The translations under genes were made by a program, and so were the position numbers. Source: Leptobrachium leishanense (taxonomy: Eukaryota > Chordata > Amphibia > Anura > Megophryidae). Taken from it: 64,000 nt of DNA. The stretch covers positions 7,998,001-8,062,000 of the forward strand of contig CM019066.1 in NCBI GenBank assembly GCA_009667805.1. The letters run 5' to 3'. The notes beneath the pieces were generated by a model. The model saw only the letters and a program-made list of their open reading frames with translations. It searched no databases and was not told where the DNA came from. The first letter of the stretch is position 1. Every line of letters begins with the position of its first letter. Positions 10,485 to 21,443 of the stretch are shown here, piece by piece.

Positions 10485-11434
10485 GAGGGTTATTCAGAAA
10501 GCACCAAAATTTCAGTGAAATTTTGATGCTTTCTCGTTCGGCGTACTTCAGCAATTCCAGTTTGGCGACCCCGCGGTCAAGTCACTATTCACCGCGGGGT
10601 CCCCGAAGTGCACTGAACGTGGACCTGCCGAAGACCGTCGATGAACGCCTCCAAAGAATGCCGATCTGCCCACCGAACGCTGACGCCAACCGCCAATCAG
10701 CCCACCGAACGCCGCCGAACTGCAGAAGAAAAAAAAACGAACTCTGCTAAATAAAAATAAAAAGACCCTTTGCTGAAAATGAAAAGAATAAATGGTTGAA
10801 TATAATATAAAATAAAGATGATAATATTTTTTTAACATTGAATCCTATAGGATTTGCCAGTTTTACTTTACTGCGGAAGATGTGTAGGGAACGTCATGGG
10901 CATTCCCTGCTATATGCGAAGGATGTTCCCCACATGTCTTCCGATACAGGGGCTCTCATTGATATATAATTAACCCCTTAAGGACCAATGGCGTACCTGT
11001 TCTCTCATAAATGCTTTGACTTTAAAGACCCTTGGTCCTTAAGGGGTTAACTCTCTTTCAGGGGTACCATGGTGGTTTGCCATCCTTGAAGTCAGACCCT
11101 GCTTTGATACCCCCTCCTGGTGCACTGACGCCATAACGACGGGCGCGATGACGGCAGTCCCAGGCAAAGCCAGAAGAGCACCTGAAAGGAGGGAGGGACC
11201 TTGGACCACTCTCCCTCCCAAGTGGGAGGAGATTAAAGGAAAAGAGAGGAAGTGCTGGAAAGGTCACAGTGTGTCACTGGTAGGTGTCTTGCCCAAGGAC
11301 ACTTACTGGAGAGGTGCTCTGTCCGGGATTCGAGCCTGTGTCTCCATGGTTATAGAGCAGTGATGTTACCTCTACTCAAATTGCACCGTCCGGTGCCCTT
11401 CGGTGGCAAGTTCGGTGTTCTTTGAATAACCCTT
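10485..11434 (+). mobile_element. GGGTTATTCA-family element, copy 3, with TTAA-type inserts
   Basis: Begins AGAGGGTTATTCAGAAAG and ends CTTTGAATAACCCTT. The region 10550-10620 (CACCGCGGGGTCCCCGAAGTGCA) is related to 51395-51430. Inside, 10880-11260 resembles the TTAA element at 16959-17979 (GGAACGnCATGGG, AAGCCAGAAGAGCAC, GGAGGGAGGGACC blocks). This is a diverged subfamily rather than a clean copy. Confidence 0.5.
10970..11050. mobile_element. 81-bp TTAA-flanked miniature element
   Basis: A perfect 19-bp inverted repeat (TTAACCCCTTAAGGACCAA at 10970-10988 and its inverse at 11032-11050) encloses 43 nt. A TTAA target is typical of piggyBac or Kolobok-type MITEs; which one cannot be decided from the ends alone. 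Confidence 0.6.
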
Positions 11435-11637
11435 ATACTATTTGCGAGGAAAGTGCTGCCCTCCAACATGTATAACTCATATGCTGCTGGAAATCAAGGC
11501 AAGCTACCTAGGATTCCTTACCTACAGCATATGGATACTATATACATGCTGCAGGGTGGCATTTTTTTTCACGCACTGCCCATCAGCATGAATAAATTAT
11601 GTGTCCTAAAAAACATGGCCGATCTGGCACAACCCTA

Positions 11638-12656
11638 AGAGAGAGTGTGTGTGTATTAAGTGTGGGACTGGGGTTTTTGTGTACTTACACCTCGGGCATA
11701 ACCCTCCTAGATAAAAAGATTTTAGCATATCAAGTCATTTGGAATAATTATTTTTTAATTTGCAGTAGGAACTTATATCTACGAAAAATTAAATGAATTT
11801 TTTATTATTATTTTCAGTATTTACAGAATTCACATGAAGCAATAAATGTTAAAAAATAAAAGGTGGAAATTGTAAACCTACCTATGGTCTCAAGGCAGAT
11901 ATATATAACAGCCATTATGAGTCACCAGAAAAGAATGTCATGTCTGTTAAAACCCTTCTTTTTATTCTCAATGCTCAGTAACAGGAAATACAGTTATCGG
12001 TTTTCACATTAACCCTTCAGTTGATCTTGGCAGCTGTTAAGCTTTGGAGGAAAACACAAACCGACAATATAAACTGATAAGCTCACTACAACTGAGTGCA
12101 TTGTTTTACTAAATGACATTCTTAGGCCACTTATTTTATAAATATATGAATAAAATAAATCAAAAATTGCTGAAATAAGGAAAACACATTAAACTTGCTT
12201 TAGTTAGATTTACTTTAGATTGTAATTATATATAAATCGATTTTTCAAGCCAGTTTATTGTGAAAATTGTTTTACTTTGCAGTTAGATTACGCATCACGT
12301 TTGTTAAACAGAATTTTGCATTAATTCTTTTTTAGAATTTAGGGATCAGCTTTTGTTCGCTTTCGTTATCCTATCAGTGACAGCTAGAGGTCAACAGAAT
12401 AATGGGTTCTGAAAACAATTAGCTAATTAGAGACTCCTATTGTTTCCCGCCATAGTGATCGTAGATTAATATGCATCGAGGAGGACGAGGAAGACGAGCG
12501 CTGTGACACTGCAGATAAGAAATGGAAAAAAGTAGGTGGGATTCCATAATCCGACACTTTATACGGTGGGCTGTGCGCTTTTATTTTCACATTTTTTTAA
12601 TACGCAAAAATATCTATAAATGAGATAACACAATAATATTTGTATAACAGATCCTA
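11638..12656. other. No gene seen; AT-rich
   Basis: Roughly 1 kb with no frames above background and no element ends. Confidence 0.4.
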
Positions 12657-12659
12657 TAA

Positions 12660-13085
12660 GGCTGGGGTCAGACTAGCGCATTTTTAAAGTGCGTTTAGGC
12701 GCACTTAATCAAGGCCGCAGTAGCAGCAAATGACGCGCAATGACGGCCAATATACGAAGTACGGCCGCACGAAAGTCCGGCCGCGCAACGCAAGTGGAAA
12801 ATGAACGCATTTTTTCGAGAACGCAGAACCGCTAGTACTGACGTACAGAGTGCGCTGCGTCCGCTAGCGGCGTGTGTGCGTGATTAGGAGACGTCAGACG
12901 CTGCTCATGTCCGGCCAACATAACGACCAGACGCAAAAAGTGTTTTATTGATGATCCGTGCAAAATCACGCATGAAAATGCGCATCGTATGACCGTTTTC
13001 GTGCATTCCGTGAAAAATTACGGCAATGCGTTCGGACGCACTTTTTGAAGGTCGCTGCGAATAATGCGTTCATTTGACCGTAGCC
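12660..13085 (-). mobile_element. PIF/Harbinger-type MITE, copy D
   Basis: Ends GGCTGGGGTCAGACTAGCGC and CATTTGACCGTAGCC with TAA on the left (12657-12659) and TTA on the right. Same orientation as copy A. The interior is 426 bp and close in sequence to A, including CGGCCGCACGAAAGTCCGGC. Confidence 0.72.
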
Positions 13086-13101
13086 TTAACCCTTTCAGAC
13101 C

Positions 13102-13145
13102 CAGTGGTTTTGATCTGAAGCCCCATTTTCAGATCGAAACCACTG
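13102..13145. repeat. 18-bp hairpin beside MITE D
   Basis: Arms 13102-13119 (CAGTGGTTTTGATCTGAA) and 13128-13145 pair with a single G-T wobble and an 8-nt loop. It begins 16 bp outside the MITE. No function can be assigned. Confidence 0.5.
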
Positions 13146-14374
13146 TAGTCGCTCGATTACATTAGCGAGTTTCATGTCTTTTAGATATAGATTTATAAAA
13201 AAAATCATTTTTATTTTCCAATTATCATATGTTAATTGCAAACATTTCCACTCTCTGTTTATCTGCACCATAGGCAATCAAATGCAGTATTAATTAAAAT
13301 ATTATCAGAGGTAATAGAATGTGGATTGCTTCTATTCGTAGAGGGCAATCAACAAACAATGAACATTAAATTGAGTAAAATATTCTAGGCTGAAAATTAC
13401 CTTTTTTAGGTTTTTAATTTTGATTATGTGGAATTTATTATTATTTTTTCAGCAATGAACTCTAACTATATAGTAATTAGAAACAATGCCTAATCTCAAA
13501 GTATTCTGTGTGACCTTGATAGCTTTAAACATTCAAATATGGAGTATTCCATTGGTTATATGTCATTGGCTATTTTGTATCCTCAGTATATGGCCCAGTA
13601 AGTTTTTTCACTCCCCAAAATGTTTGTGTGCATTGTATACACCTGTTATACATCACTGTTTAAAGTATCCAGATAACACAATGTGCAATACATTGAAATT
13701 AGGAAACGTATGTTATCATTTATATATCGCCACCAGTTTCCACAGTGAGTTACGATAAGGACTGGGGAATTAAAATAACGATTTATAAGCAAGGTTAAAG
13801 GGACACTACCACTTACATAAGGTTACTTGTGCTTTACAAATAAAACTACATTATAAAACACATGCTGCCTTTTTTTTGTTTGAAGTTATTGCATGTAAAA
13901 AGGAATAATAAGGAAAGGTTTTGATCTCTTTTTTCCATTTTGTATATTTTTCCCATGATGCTTTGTGGCTCTTGTTTATTTAGTCTACAGTATTTAACTG
14001 TTAATGAGGTGGAGGAGGGGATGTTTAGATAAAGAGGCAGGAGGGTATTGTTCATGAGGCTAACTGCGATAAGAGATGGCAGCTGAGACAGGGATCTTAA
14101 AATACTTCAATCTACCCCCAGTGATGTCCTTTGAATACATCCTACACAATACAAAGCCACACAGTGAGGAGCAAGTGATGGAAAGATACTGGGGGGGGGA
14201 TTTACAACACGAAAGATCACACAATGGATGCACCCAGTGACACATATAGTGTAAAATATTTTCTTACTTAAACATAGAAGAAAAAAACAAAGCACATGTA
14301 AGATATCACAACATAAAATAAACACAATAAGGATATATATATATATTTTATTTTTTTTGGTGGTAGTGGCCCTT
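13146..14374. other. No gene seen; AT-rich
   Basis: No element ends or credible coding sequence. There is a (TA)n tract just before MITE E. Confidence 0.4.
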
Positions 14375-14377
14375 TAA

Positions 14378-14804
14378 GGCTAGGATCAGACGAATGCATT
14401 TTTCGCATCGTCCGTGAAAAAGTGCGTCCAAACGCATGGACGTTCCTTATCACAGAATACGCGATAGCGGTCATACGATGTGTAATTTCGGCTGTGATTT
14501 CATACGGATCCAAACCAGGAAACTTTGGGTGTCTGGACGTTATGTTGGCTGGACATGAGCAGCGTTTGACGTCTCCTAATCACGCACACACGCCGCTATG
14601 TAGATGCAGAGTACACTGTACGTCAGTACTAGCGGTTCGACATTCTTGCAAAAATGCGTTCGTTTGCTGCTTGCGTTGCGCGGCCGAACTTTCGTGCGGC
14701 CGTACTTCATGTGTCGGCCTGCGTTGGACCTAATTTGCTGCTACCACGGCCATCATAAAGTGTGGGTAAATGCACGTTCGCACTGCATTCGTCTGACCCC
14801 AGCC
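14378..14804 (+). mobile_element. PIF/Harbinger-type MITE, copy E
   Basis: Ends GGCTAGGATCAGACGAATGC and GCATTCGTCTGACCCCAGCC, flanked by TAA on both sides (14375-14377, 14805-14807). Length 427 bp, identical to copy B, and same orientation as B and C. Confidence 0.75.
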
Positions 14805-14834
14805 TAAGAACTAGAGACAAGTGGTTACAGTTCC

Positions 14835-15430
14835 AGTTACACGTACAAGTACTTATACAGCGCCAACAGATTCTGTAGTGCTTTACAATGGGGAAACACA
14901 AACAGGTGACGTAATAGATAAAACATAAGGAACAGACGGCCCTGCCCGTAGGATGATTGTCCTGCTAGATTAGGGGAAAGTCTGATAGGGGAAGTAGGTC
15001 ATGCCATAGGACCGCTGCCAGTCTTGAAATGTCTTGGAGGTGCGGGTGGAAAGAGAAGACAGGTGGAGATCATCTGCAGGCCAGAGATCTTGAGAGGGTG
15101 TACTTGTGGAGTATTGATCCTTGGGGCACCCCAACCTAGGCTGGCTGTGGGGAGCAAATACTGCCAGAAGAGGAGACACAGAATGATTGAGACATCGGAA
15201 GAGAAGGAGTCATGCCTAAAAGACTTATAGCAAAGATTTTGCAGGAGGAATGTATGATCAACTGTGTGGTGTTGAACATTTGGGTGTACACAAGCTTTTC
15301 ACAAAGTTTGGAGGTGAAAGATCGTAAGGATATAACAATAAAAGCTTTGTACTATGGGGGACCAAAGGCAACTCCATCCATTCTCCCTGCAAACATAGTA
15401 CAGGAACTGCATTCCTCCCTGAAATGACCC
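14835..15430 (-). pseudogene. Degenerate L2-like LINE remnant (RT piece and 3' end)
   Basis: On the minus strand, near 15135-15110, the bases GGGGTGCCCCAAGGATCAATACT match the nucleotide form of the RT motif G-V-P-Q-G-S-I-L with a small deletion. About 50 nt downstream is a decayed ADD catalytic block (ADDLHLSSLS). Further downstream, 14890-14845 gives CATTGTAAAGCACTACAGAATCTGTTGGCGCTGTATAAGTA, an L2-type 3' terminus. The reading frame is destroyed. Much older and shorter than the intact L2 at 32.6-36 kb. Confidence 0.45.
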
Positions 15431-15672
15431 TGCTGTTCATTTATTTTTCAAATAATGACTCTTTTAGTCAAACTACATTTAATTTACTTCTATATTCTGC
15501 AACAATTACAATAATAATGTTTTATATTTATGGTGGTTCCTTACAGACCATGTAAATTATTTTTTGTAATAAAATAAAATCTCCCCAAATCTCTGCAAAA
15601 GGAATATTTTACAAAAGAACAACAAAATTATTGACTTCTCAAAGAAAATGCTCACCTTTTTCTATAGATTTA
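15431..15672. other. No gene seen
   Basis: Short AT-rich spacer before the next MITE. Confidence 0.3.
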
Positions 15673-16492
15673 CAGGGTTATTCAAAGAGATTCGAAAAGT
15701 CACCGCACGTTCGGTGACTTTTCGTTCTCTTCAATTCGGTTCCTTTTGCCGATTCCATTTCGGTGACCCTGCGGTGTATTCAGCAAACACCACAGGGTCC
15801 CTGAATTGCAGGGAAAGGCTGCCGCAAACCCGACGAAAACTAACCGCAAAACCCAGCGAATGCACGCTGAAAAGCCATAAAAACATCTGGATTAACCTGC
15901 CGAAAACCACGGCAAAACCCGAGCAGGATCCGATCGCACGCAGCGAACCTTTGGAAAAAGCCGAGGCCGCAGACAGAGCGAAGTGAATAAATTAGGAAAA
16001 CAGTTTGCATGAATGATTGAAAAGTGAAACGCTGTTTGCAAAGAAACTACTGAACGAAAATGTCTGAAATTTACATATGAGATCCAGGGAATGATAATAA
16101 AAAGGGCTGTTACAGAAAAAATAAGTAAAGTTAAAAAAAAATCCGACTTTTATAAAAAAAAAAATCTGAAAAATGCTTAAAATATCCTAAAAAATCTATG
16201 AACGGTTTATTAGATATTGAATTAAAACGGGAATATTTTTAACATTGAAGCCTGTGGGATTCTCCTGAATAAATTTGCTGAATTAAACCACCGAATGGCA
16301 GGGCATTTCGGGAACCTTTCACTGCTGGTTTGTATTCTCTGAATAGCCGAAGCATGGGGTTTTCACTGCCCTCGAACAGGCACCGAACAGGCACCGTATG
16401 TTCAGGCAATTCGCCAGCATCTGGCGAATTGCCTGCTCTCTGGATAGCCGAATGGCTTTCTCAAGCAATTCGGATCTCTTTGAATAACCCTG
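15673..16492 (+). mobile_element. GGGTTATTCA-family MITE, copy 2 (best copy)
   Basis: 820 bp with inverted ends CAGGGTTATTCAAAGAGATTCG and CGGATCTCTTTGAATAACCCTG, flanked by TTA on each side (15670-15672, 16493-16495). A 13-bp palindrome (CGAAAAGTCACCG, loop CACGTT) lies at 15692-15723. The region 16205-16260 (TTAAAACGGGAATATTTTTAACATTGAAGCC) also recurs at 2395, 18915 and 51705, showing this family seeded several mosaics in the window. No transposase. Confidence 0.7.
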
Positions 16493-16958
16493 TTAGTTTA
16501 AGAGGAAAAACAAGTCCAGCAAAACATTCCACATCAATCTCAAACCTAAATTGCGTCATCCTTCTTAAATGTCCTAATCCGTTAATCACTAACCATTTGT
16601 CCTTTCATAGTAATAGCAACATGTAGTGTCAACCTTGTCTGATACATAGACGCTATCATTAGGAAAATTACTACCTTTCTATGTAATGCTCCGTAATGCT
16701 ATGTGTTATCTTGTCTTTGTTTACTTTAAGCATCAGTACTAGACGTATACAATTCAGTTTGGACTAAATATAAATTCAGCCAAATAGCAATGATTTAGAA
16801 GCATCTGAAATCCCAAATCACTGAACCGAATCACATCCAAATAAATCATGGCATTGATCCAAATATTATTTGAATATAAACAAATTGATTTCAGATTAAT
16901 TTGGATGAATGAACAAAATTTACTCTCACTGTGCAATGCAAAATCCCCAACCCTAATC
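16493..16958. other. No gene; flanking repeat interrupted by the next element
   Basis: AACCCTAATCTTAA at 16948-16962 continues after the TTAA element as AAACAAACACAAATAGTAACCC. This is the same AACCCTAA-rich family seen at 44000-44060 and 46740-46950. Confidence 0.35.
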
Positions 16959-17979
16959 TTAACCCCTTCACTGCAGATGACGTGTGGGGAACGCCATGGG
17001 AGTCTCCCGCTATATGTGGAGGATGTTCTCCACATGTCATTCGCTAGTGGGCCTTTCCCGGGCTGCACTCACCTATCCCTCCGGGGTCCAGCAGAGATCT
17101 GACTTCCTTTAAGTTCGACCCCACTTTTATAACCCCTTCTAGCACACTGACGTCATCGTGAAGGGCATGATGAGGTCAGTCTCAGGTCCCCCCCGGGAAA
17201 GCCAGAAGAGCACATGAAAGGAGGGTGGGGTCCTTTGGACCCCTTTCCCTCCCAATCAGGAGGAGATAAAAGAAAAAGAGAGGCACCCCTGGTAAGGGCA
17301 GAGTCTGCCCATTGCAGCGCTGCCTCTCTTTGACCCCTGAGGTGCCTGTCCGCAATCCGAAGCCGGATCACGGACCTCTCCTGGAGGTGGTTGACATCTT
17401 GGATGTCAGCCAAGCCTCCAGTGTCTCTCCCCGCCTTTTGATGTCAATGTCAGTGTTAGAATTAACCCCTAGCTGCCAAGGGGTTTCCCTATGGAAACCC
17501 TATGGTGGAGATAGGGGGATCCTTTTGACCAACATACCTCCCGATCCTTGAAAGATAGAGGTTAATCTTTGGTATCATTGGAAAGGCCTTTCCAATGATA
17601 TCAAACATGACCACGTTACAAGTTAAAAGCAAAAAACTCCCATAAAATAATGTGAGCAATGATGCTGCATTAACAATTTTGTTAGCTAAAATCACATAAT
17701 TTCTCAAAGTAATGGGCTCGCAGTTCTAATACTAGTATTTTATACGCTGTAGATATTTTAAAAAAAAATATTTTTTTGTTACAGCATTCTGGCAGGACAT
17801 GACGTGTACATATGACAATGATAGATTATGAATCTGCTGACTCTGCCGAAAAAGGATATATTATATGTCTGGGTCGAATAATAAACCGTGACTTTAAATC
17901 GCGTTAAACATGATGAGCAAAAATTGTAAAAATTAGCTCAGCACACAGAGGTGAAATGGCTCAGCAGTGAAGGGGTTAA
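16959..17979. mobile_element. TTAA-flanked (piggyBac/Kolobok-type) non-autonomous element
   Basis: TTAACCCCTTCACTGC at the left is the inverse of GCAGTGAAGGGGTTAA at the right, with TTAA at both junctions. Internal landmarks include CATGACGTGTACATATGACAATGA and GAGCTCAGC-like blocks that recur in the 45494-46667 element. The long 3' block GGTGAAATGGCTCAGCA also recurs at 19780-19815. No transposase frame. Confidence 0.68.
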
Positions 17980-18654
17980 ACAAACACAAATAGTAACCCA
18001 AACTCTAAAAGTATCTTTAACCTTAATCTTATCCCTTAGCATAAACAGGGTTATAGAGGAGGTTATAAGGGGTTAAAGGGAAAATGCATGTGCACCTCAG
18101 AATTTTTCAAAATTATCCAATATTGGATCAGTCTCATATTTTTATGTCTGTCTGAATAGAAAACTTCTGTATCCAAAATGCTTCCGATTGTGAAATATTC
18201 GGATTTAGAAAATTCCGAATCCTAACCTAACCAACCTGTTTTTTTGGCTGTGCCCATGTCCAACCAGTATTATGAAAAGTCATACATTGAAGACGATCAT
18301 CCTAGGACAACCCAGTATTTTAGAGTTAGCATTGTTTTTCCATTTACAAGAGGAGTTTGGGGTATGGGCTTTTGTGTAAAAATGTTGCCCTTTGGCATTC
18401 TTTTATGTATTCTTGTGTGTAGTTTTGTGACCATAGTCCTTTTTTTATTTAAAGGAGCCATGGATTAAAGAAAAAGGCACTGGGATGGAAAGTTACCTGA
18501 TAGATCTAAACCAAGCGAAAGTTCTCACAAGTTAATCCTAGTTTAACATTAACCTAATCTGCACACCAGAGGTTGAGCCTATTTAATAGGGAATTACTAC
18601 AAGCATATGTGGTAGATATTTTTTGCTAACAATCTGTGTATTTGAAAACTTAAG
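17980..18654. other. No gene seen
   Basis: Contains imperfect internal inverse similarity to 16740-16900 (FRY-like GGATTCGG/CCGAAT blocks) suggesting an older MITE around the TTAA element, but ends cannot be fixed. Confidence 0.25.
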
Positions 18655-18960
18655 TAATTTTGTAGTCACACACTGTAATATTTCGTTGGACCACTATTTG
18701 TTGTGATTACTAGGGCTGGGCTGCCGGTTCGAAGTTCGATTCGAACATCAGCTGTTCAAAAGTTCACGAACTTCAAACTTTTCGGGACGTTCGCGGAAAG
18801 TTTGAGAATTATTTTTTTTTTAAAAATATTCCAAAAAATGCTTAAAAGATCCTAAAAAATCAAAAAATAAAGAGACTCTTTACTGCAGAATATAATAAAC
18901 GGTTTATTAGATATTGGATTAAAACGGGAATATTTTTAACATTGACGCCTATGGGATTCA

Positions 18961-19720
18961 TAAACATTTCCAACTCCTTGTTGCTTAAACATTTCCCACT
19001 CCTTGTTGCCCAAATATTTCCCACTCCTTGTTGGTCAAACATTTCCCACTCCTTGCTGGTCAAACATTTCCCACTCCTTGTTGCTAGGGATGTGCGTTTC
19101 GGGTTTCGGAATTTCGGAATTTTCACGAAATTTCCCGATTCGTGTTTTCGGATGCGGCCGATTTTGCGAAAATTTTTAGATCCGAAAATGGCAGATCCGA
19201 AAAGTTTTCCGAGCCGAAACGAAATATTTTCGGAATTTTCGAATGTACTTGAAATGTGTCAAATCGAAATTTATTGCTTTGAAACGAGGAGAACAAACGT
19301 TCCGAAAAACGAAAATTTTCGAAAATACGAAAAGTCGATACAAAAACGAGCTGACACGAAAATACGAAAAATGGTCGATATTCCAAAACCAATTACAATT
19401 CCGAAAAACGAAAATTTCCGAAAATACGAAAAGTCGATACAAAAAACGAGCTAAGTGACACGAAAATCCGAAAAATGGTCGAAATTCCGAAAAAAAAATG
19501 TACACGAAAAACGAGTCGAGCCGAACCGAATCGAAACAGAAATCGGTCGAAACGAGCCGAATCGAAAAGTTTAAAAATCCGAAAAATCAAATCGAACCGA
19601 AAAAAAAAAATCGGTGCACAAGCCTACTTGTTGCTCAAACATTTCCCACTCCTTGTTGCTCAAACATTTCCCACTCCCTGTTGCTCAAACATTTCCCTCT
19701 CATTGTTGCTCAAACATTAC
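18961..19720 (+). repeat. 25-bp minisatellite, interrupted by a MITE
   Basis: Unit CATTTCCCACTCCTTGTTGCTCAAA, about five copies at 18961-19084 and four at 19627-19720. The 542-bp MITE between them splits one unit and duplicates CTTGTTGC. Confidence 0.75.
19085..19626. mobile_element. hAT MITE with TTCGG/CCGAA-rich interior
   Basis: Left end TAGGGATGTGCGTTTCGG; right end inverse TAGGCTTGTGCACCGATTT. A perfect 8-bp duplication, CTTGTTGC (19077-19084 and 19627-19634), lies within the minisatellite. The interior is almost entirely runs of CGAAA and TTTCG, so the half-arms pair and every frame is open by composition rather than by coding. Confidence 0.78.
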
Positions 19721-20365
19721 CCATGGCTTCAAATCGCATTTAAACATGAGCAAAAGTGGTAAAAATGAGCTCAGCCCACAGCGGTGAAATGGCTCAGCAC
19801 TCAGCAGTGAAAGGGTTAAAAATGTTTTTTTTTTTTTTTTTTTTTATTTTTTATTGCTTCCTGTCCCCCAGGGCAGTACCCAGACCCCATACACCTTTTA
19901 TGGCCAATATCTTGCATATATGCCCTCTTGGAGGGGACCTTAATTTTTGAACTTTCTTGCCCCATTGACTTGCATTGTGTTCGAGTTTGCGGTCAAACTT
20001 TTTCGGGTGTTCGAGTTCGAATGCGAACCGAACACGGGTTGTTCAGCCCATCACTAGTTACGGCACTCAATCACCATTGCATTGTTTCGATAAGCACATG
20101 CCATGTCACAACATTTATTTCCATCCAGATTTGCTTTAATTTGTGGCCAAGATCTTGTGTTGATGATGGAAGAGTCGCAGCGCTGCGTAAAGTCTTCTCC
20201 AGCACATTATGCCAAAGATTCTCAATGGGGTTAAGATCTGGACTGTGTGGTGGCCAATCCATCTGTGAAACTGATGTCTCATGCTCCCTGAACCACTCTT
20301 GCACAATTTGAGTCTGACGAACCCTGGCATTGCAATCTTGGAATATGCCCGCTGTGCCATTAGGG

Positions 20366-20624
20366 AAGAAAAACCCTTTGATGGAAAAACCTACTCATTC
20401 CATGTATTCATGTAAAGGGGAAAAAAAGTACTATCCCAATAGGAAAGGGAATGGACTAGAGACAATTGACCACTCACATATTCCCAAGAACTTCAGCACC
20501 TATCATCCCAGCAGGGATCTTCACTGAAGAACAGAACCACAAGCCAAGGGGCTAGTATATCAGACCTTGTATTAATGAAACAAGAGAGAAATGATATTGC
20601 AGAACATATATAAATACGAATTAT
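20366..20624. other. No gene seen
   Basis: Spacer between the Tc1 relic and the DIRS-like element. Confidence 0.3.
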
Positions 20625-20677
20625 AATTGTGGATTATTTCAGCCTTGGTGTCAGAATAATCTTAATTTTAATAAAGA

Positions 20678-20807
20678 CAGGAGGCGAATATTTTGCATTC
20701 TCTTTTCTTTACTAAATCATCAGCAGCAAGGAAAGTTTACATAGCAACAGCAGTAACCAATAAACAATAAGAGTGTAGTAAATCCTTAGCCACGCCCTCT
20801 TTTCTTG
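20678..20807 (-). repeat. DIRS terminal repeat (right end in element orientation)
   Basis: 130 bp (CAGGAGGCGAATATTTTGC ... CCTCTTTTCTTG), matching the inverse of 25410-25540 with only a handful of substitutions visible. 20625-20677 lies outside the matched part and is what the ICR copies. Confidence 0.85.
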
Positions 20808-21337
20808 TAAGCTGGACGAGCAGGAGAGACGTGACTGAGAAAAACCAGAAATCCAGGAAGGTGGAAGGAAAACGGAAAACGAAGCGGAGAAGATCCAACT
20901 AGGCAGAAGTCCAGGAGACTTGTAGAAACAAAACTGGAAGCCAACGGCCATCCGAGATGAAGGGAGACCACAGGAGCAAGTCAAACGAGGAGAAAGCAGA
21001 GGATACGTGAAAGCACCATGCAAAGGAGGCCTGACAATCAACAGCCAACTAACAAATCATTAAAATGAAGAAGTAGCAAATGGTAAGCCAACATCGAGAC
21101 AGTAGTTCGAGGGCAGGCTAACAAAACATGCAAACCCTACTAAGGGGAGAAAAATAGATTAGACAAATGTACAAGGCGAAGTGGAGACGCATAAATCATA
21201 CAGAAGAACACCCAGACAAACGATTATACATTTATTCCATTTGAGAAAATTTATTTAATTGTTTTTTTTTTTTTTTGTTTAAATGTAGCAGAAAATATAT
21301 AGTACAATGTAAGCCAACCCGGGCCTGGGCGGGCAGG

Positions 21338-21441
21338 AAAAATATTCGCCTCCTGTTTTTATTAAAATTAAGATTATTCTGACACCAAGGCTGGAATAAT
21401 CCACAATTTTATATCAAGGCAGGAGGCTTCATATTTTGCAG
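21338..21441 (-). repeat. DIRS internal complementary region (ICR)
   Basis: The first half (ATTAAAATTAAGATTATTCTGACACCAAGGCTGG...) is the inverse of 20625-20677. The second half (TTATATCAAGGCAGGAGGCTTCATATTTTGC) is the inverse of 25524-25555. The two halves meet at AATT. In DIRS elements this region templates the restoration of both ends during circle formation. It lies 3' of the recombinase stop codon. Confidence 0.82.
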
Positions 21442-21443
21442 TT

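Larger units (their letters stand above)
10449..11637 (+). mobile_element. TAGGG...CCCTA MITE family, copy 4 (split)
   Basis: Left end TAGGGTTGCAAGGTCGACCATG at 10449 and right end CATGGCCGATCTGGCACAACCCTA at 11637 are the two ends of one copy. The middle from about 10485 to 11434 is a GGGTTATTCA-family insertion. Confidence 0.55.
18711..20056. mobile_element. hAT-type non-autonomous element inside Tc1 relic
   Basis: Left end TAGGGCTGGGCTGCCGGTTCG, right end inverse TAGTGATGGGCTGAACAACC. Subterminal blocks are also inverse to each other (GTTCGAnTTCGAA, AAACTTTTTCGGGnGTTCG). The flanks GTGATTAC and GTTAC are compatible with an 8-bp duplication that has lost 3 bp on the right. The interior is a mosaic of GGGTTATTCA-family sequence, a 25-bp minisatellite, a second hAT MITE and a TTAA-element tail. 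Confidence 0.6.
18655..20365 (-). pseudogene. Tc1-type transposase relic split by a hAT element
   Basis: The 3' border of a Tc1-type element (CACACACTGTAATATTTCGTTGGACC) lies at 18665-18690. The same element resumes at 20057 as TTACGGCACTCAATCACCATTGC. Between 20304 and 20071 the minus strand encodes the transposase C-terminus: VQEWFREHE, then [20 protein letters not shown] with the third catalytic residue. The 5' two thirds of the gene, including the first two catalytic Asp residues, are missing beyond about 20365. It is a dead fragment whose value is as a dating marker for the hAT insertion. Confidence 0.75.

Noticed and set aside
19393..19762. Frames rich in Lys/Arg/Phe/Ser between 19.1 and 19.8 kb
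   Set aside because: Composition artefact of the CGAAA/TTTCG-rich hAT MITE.
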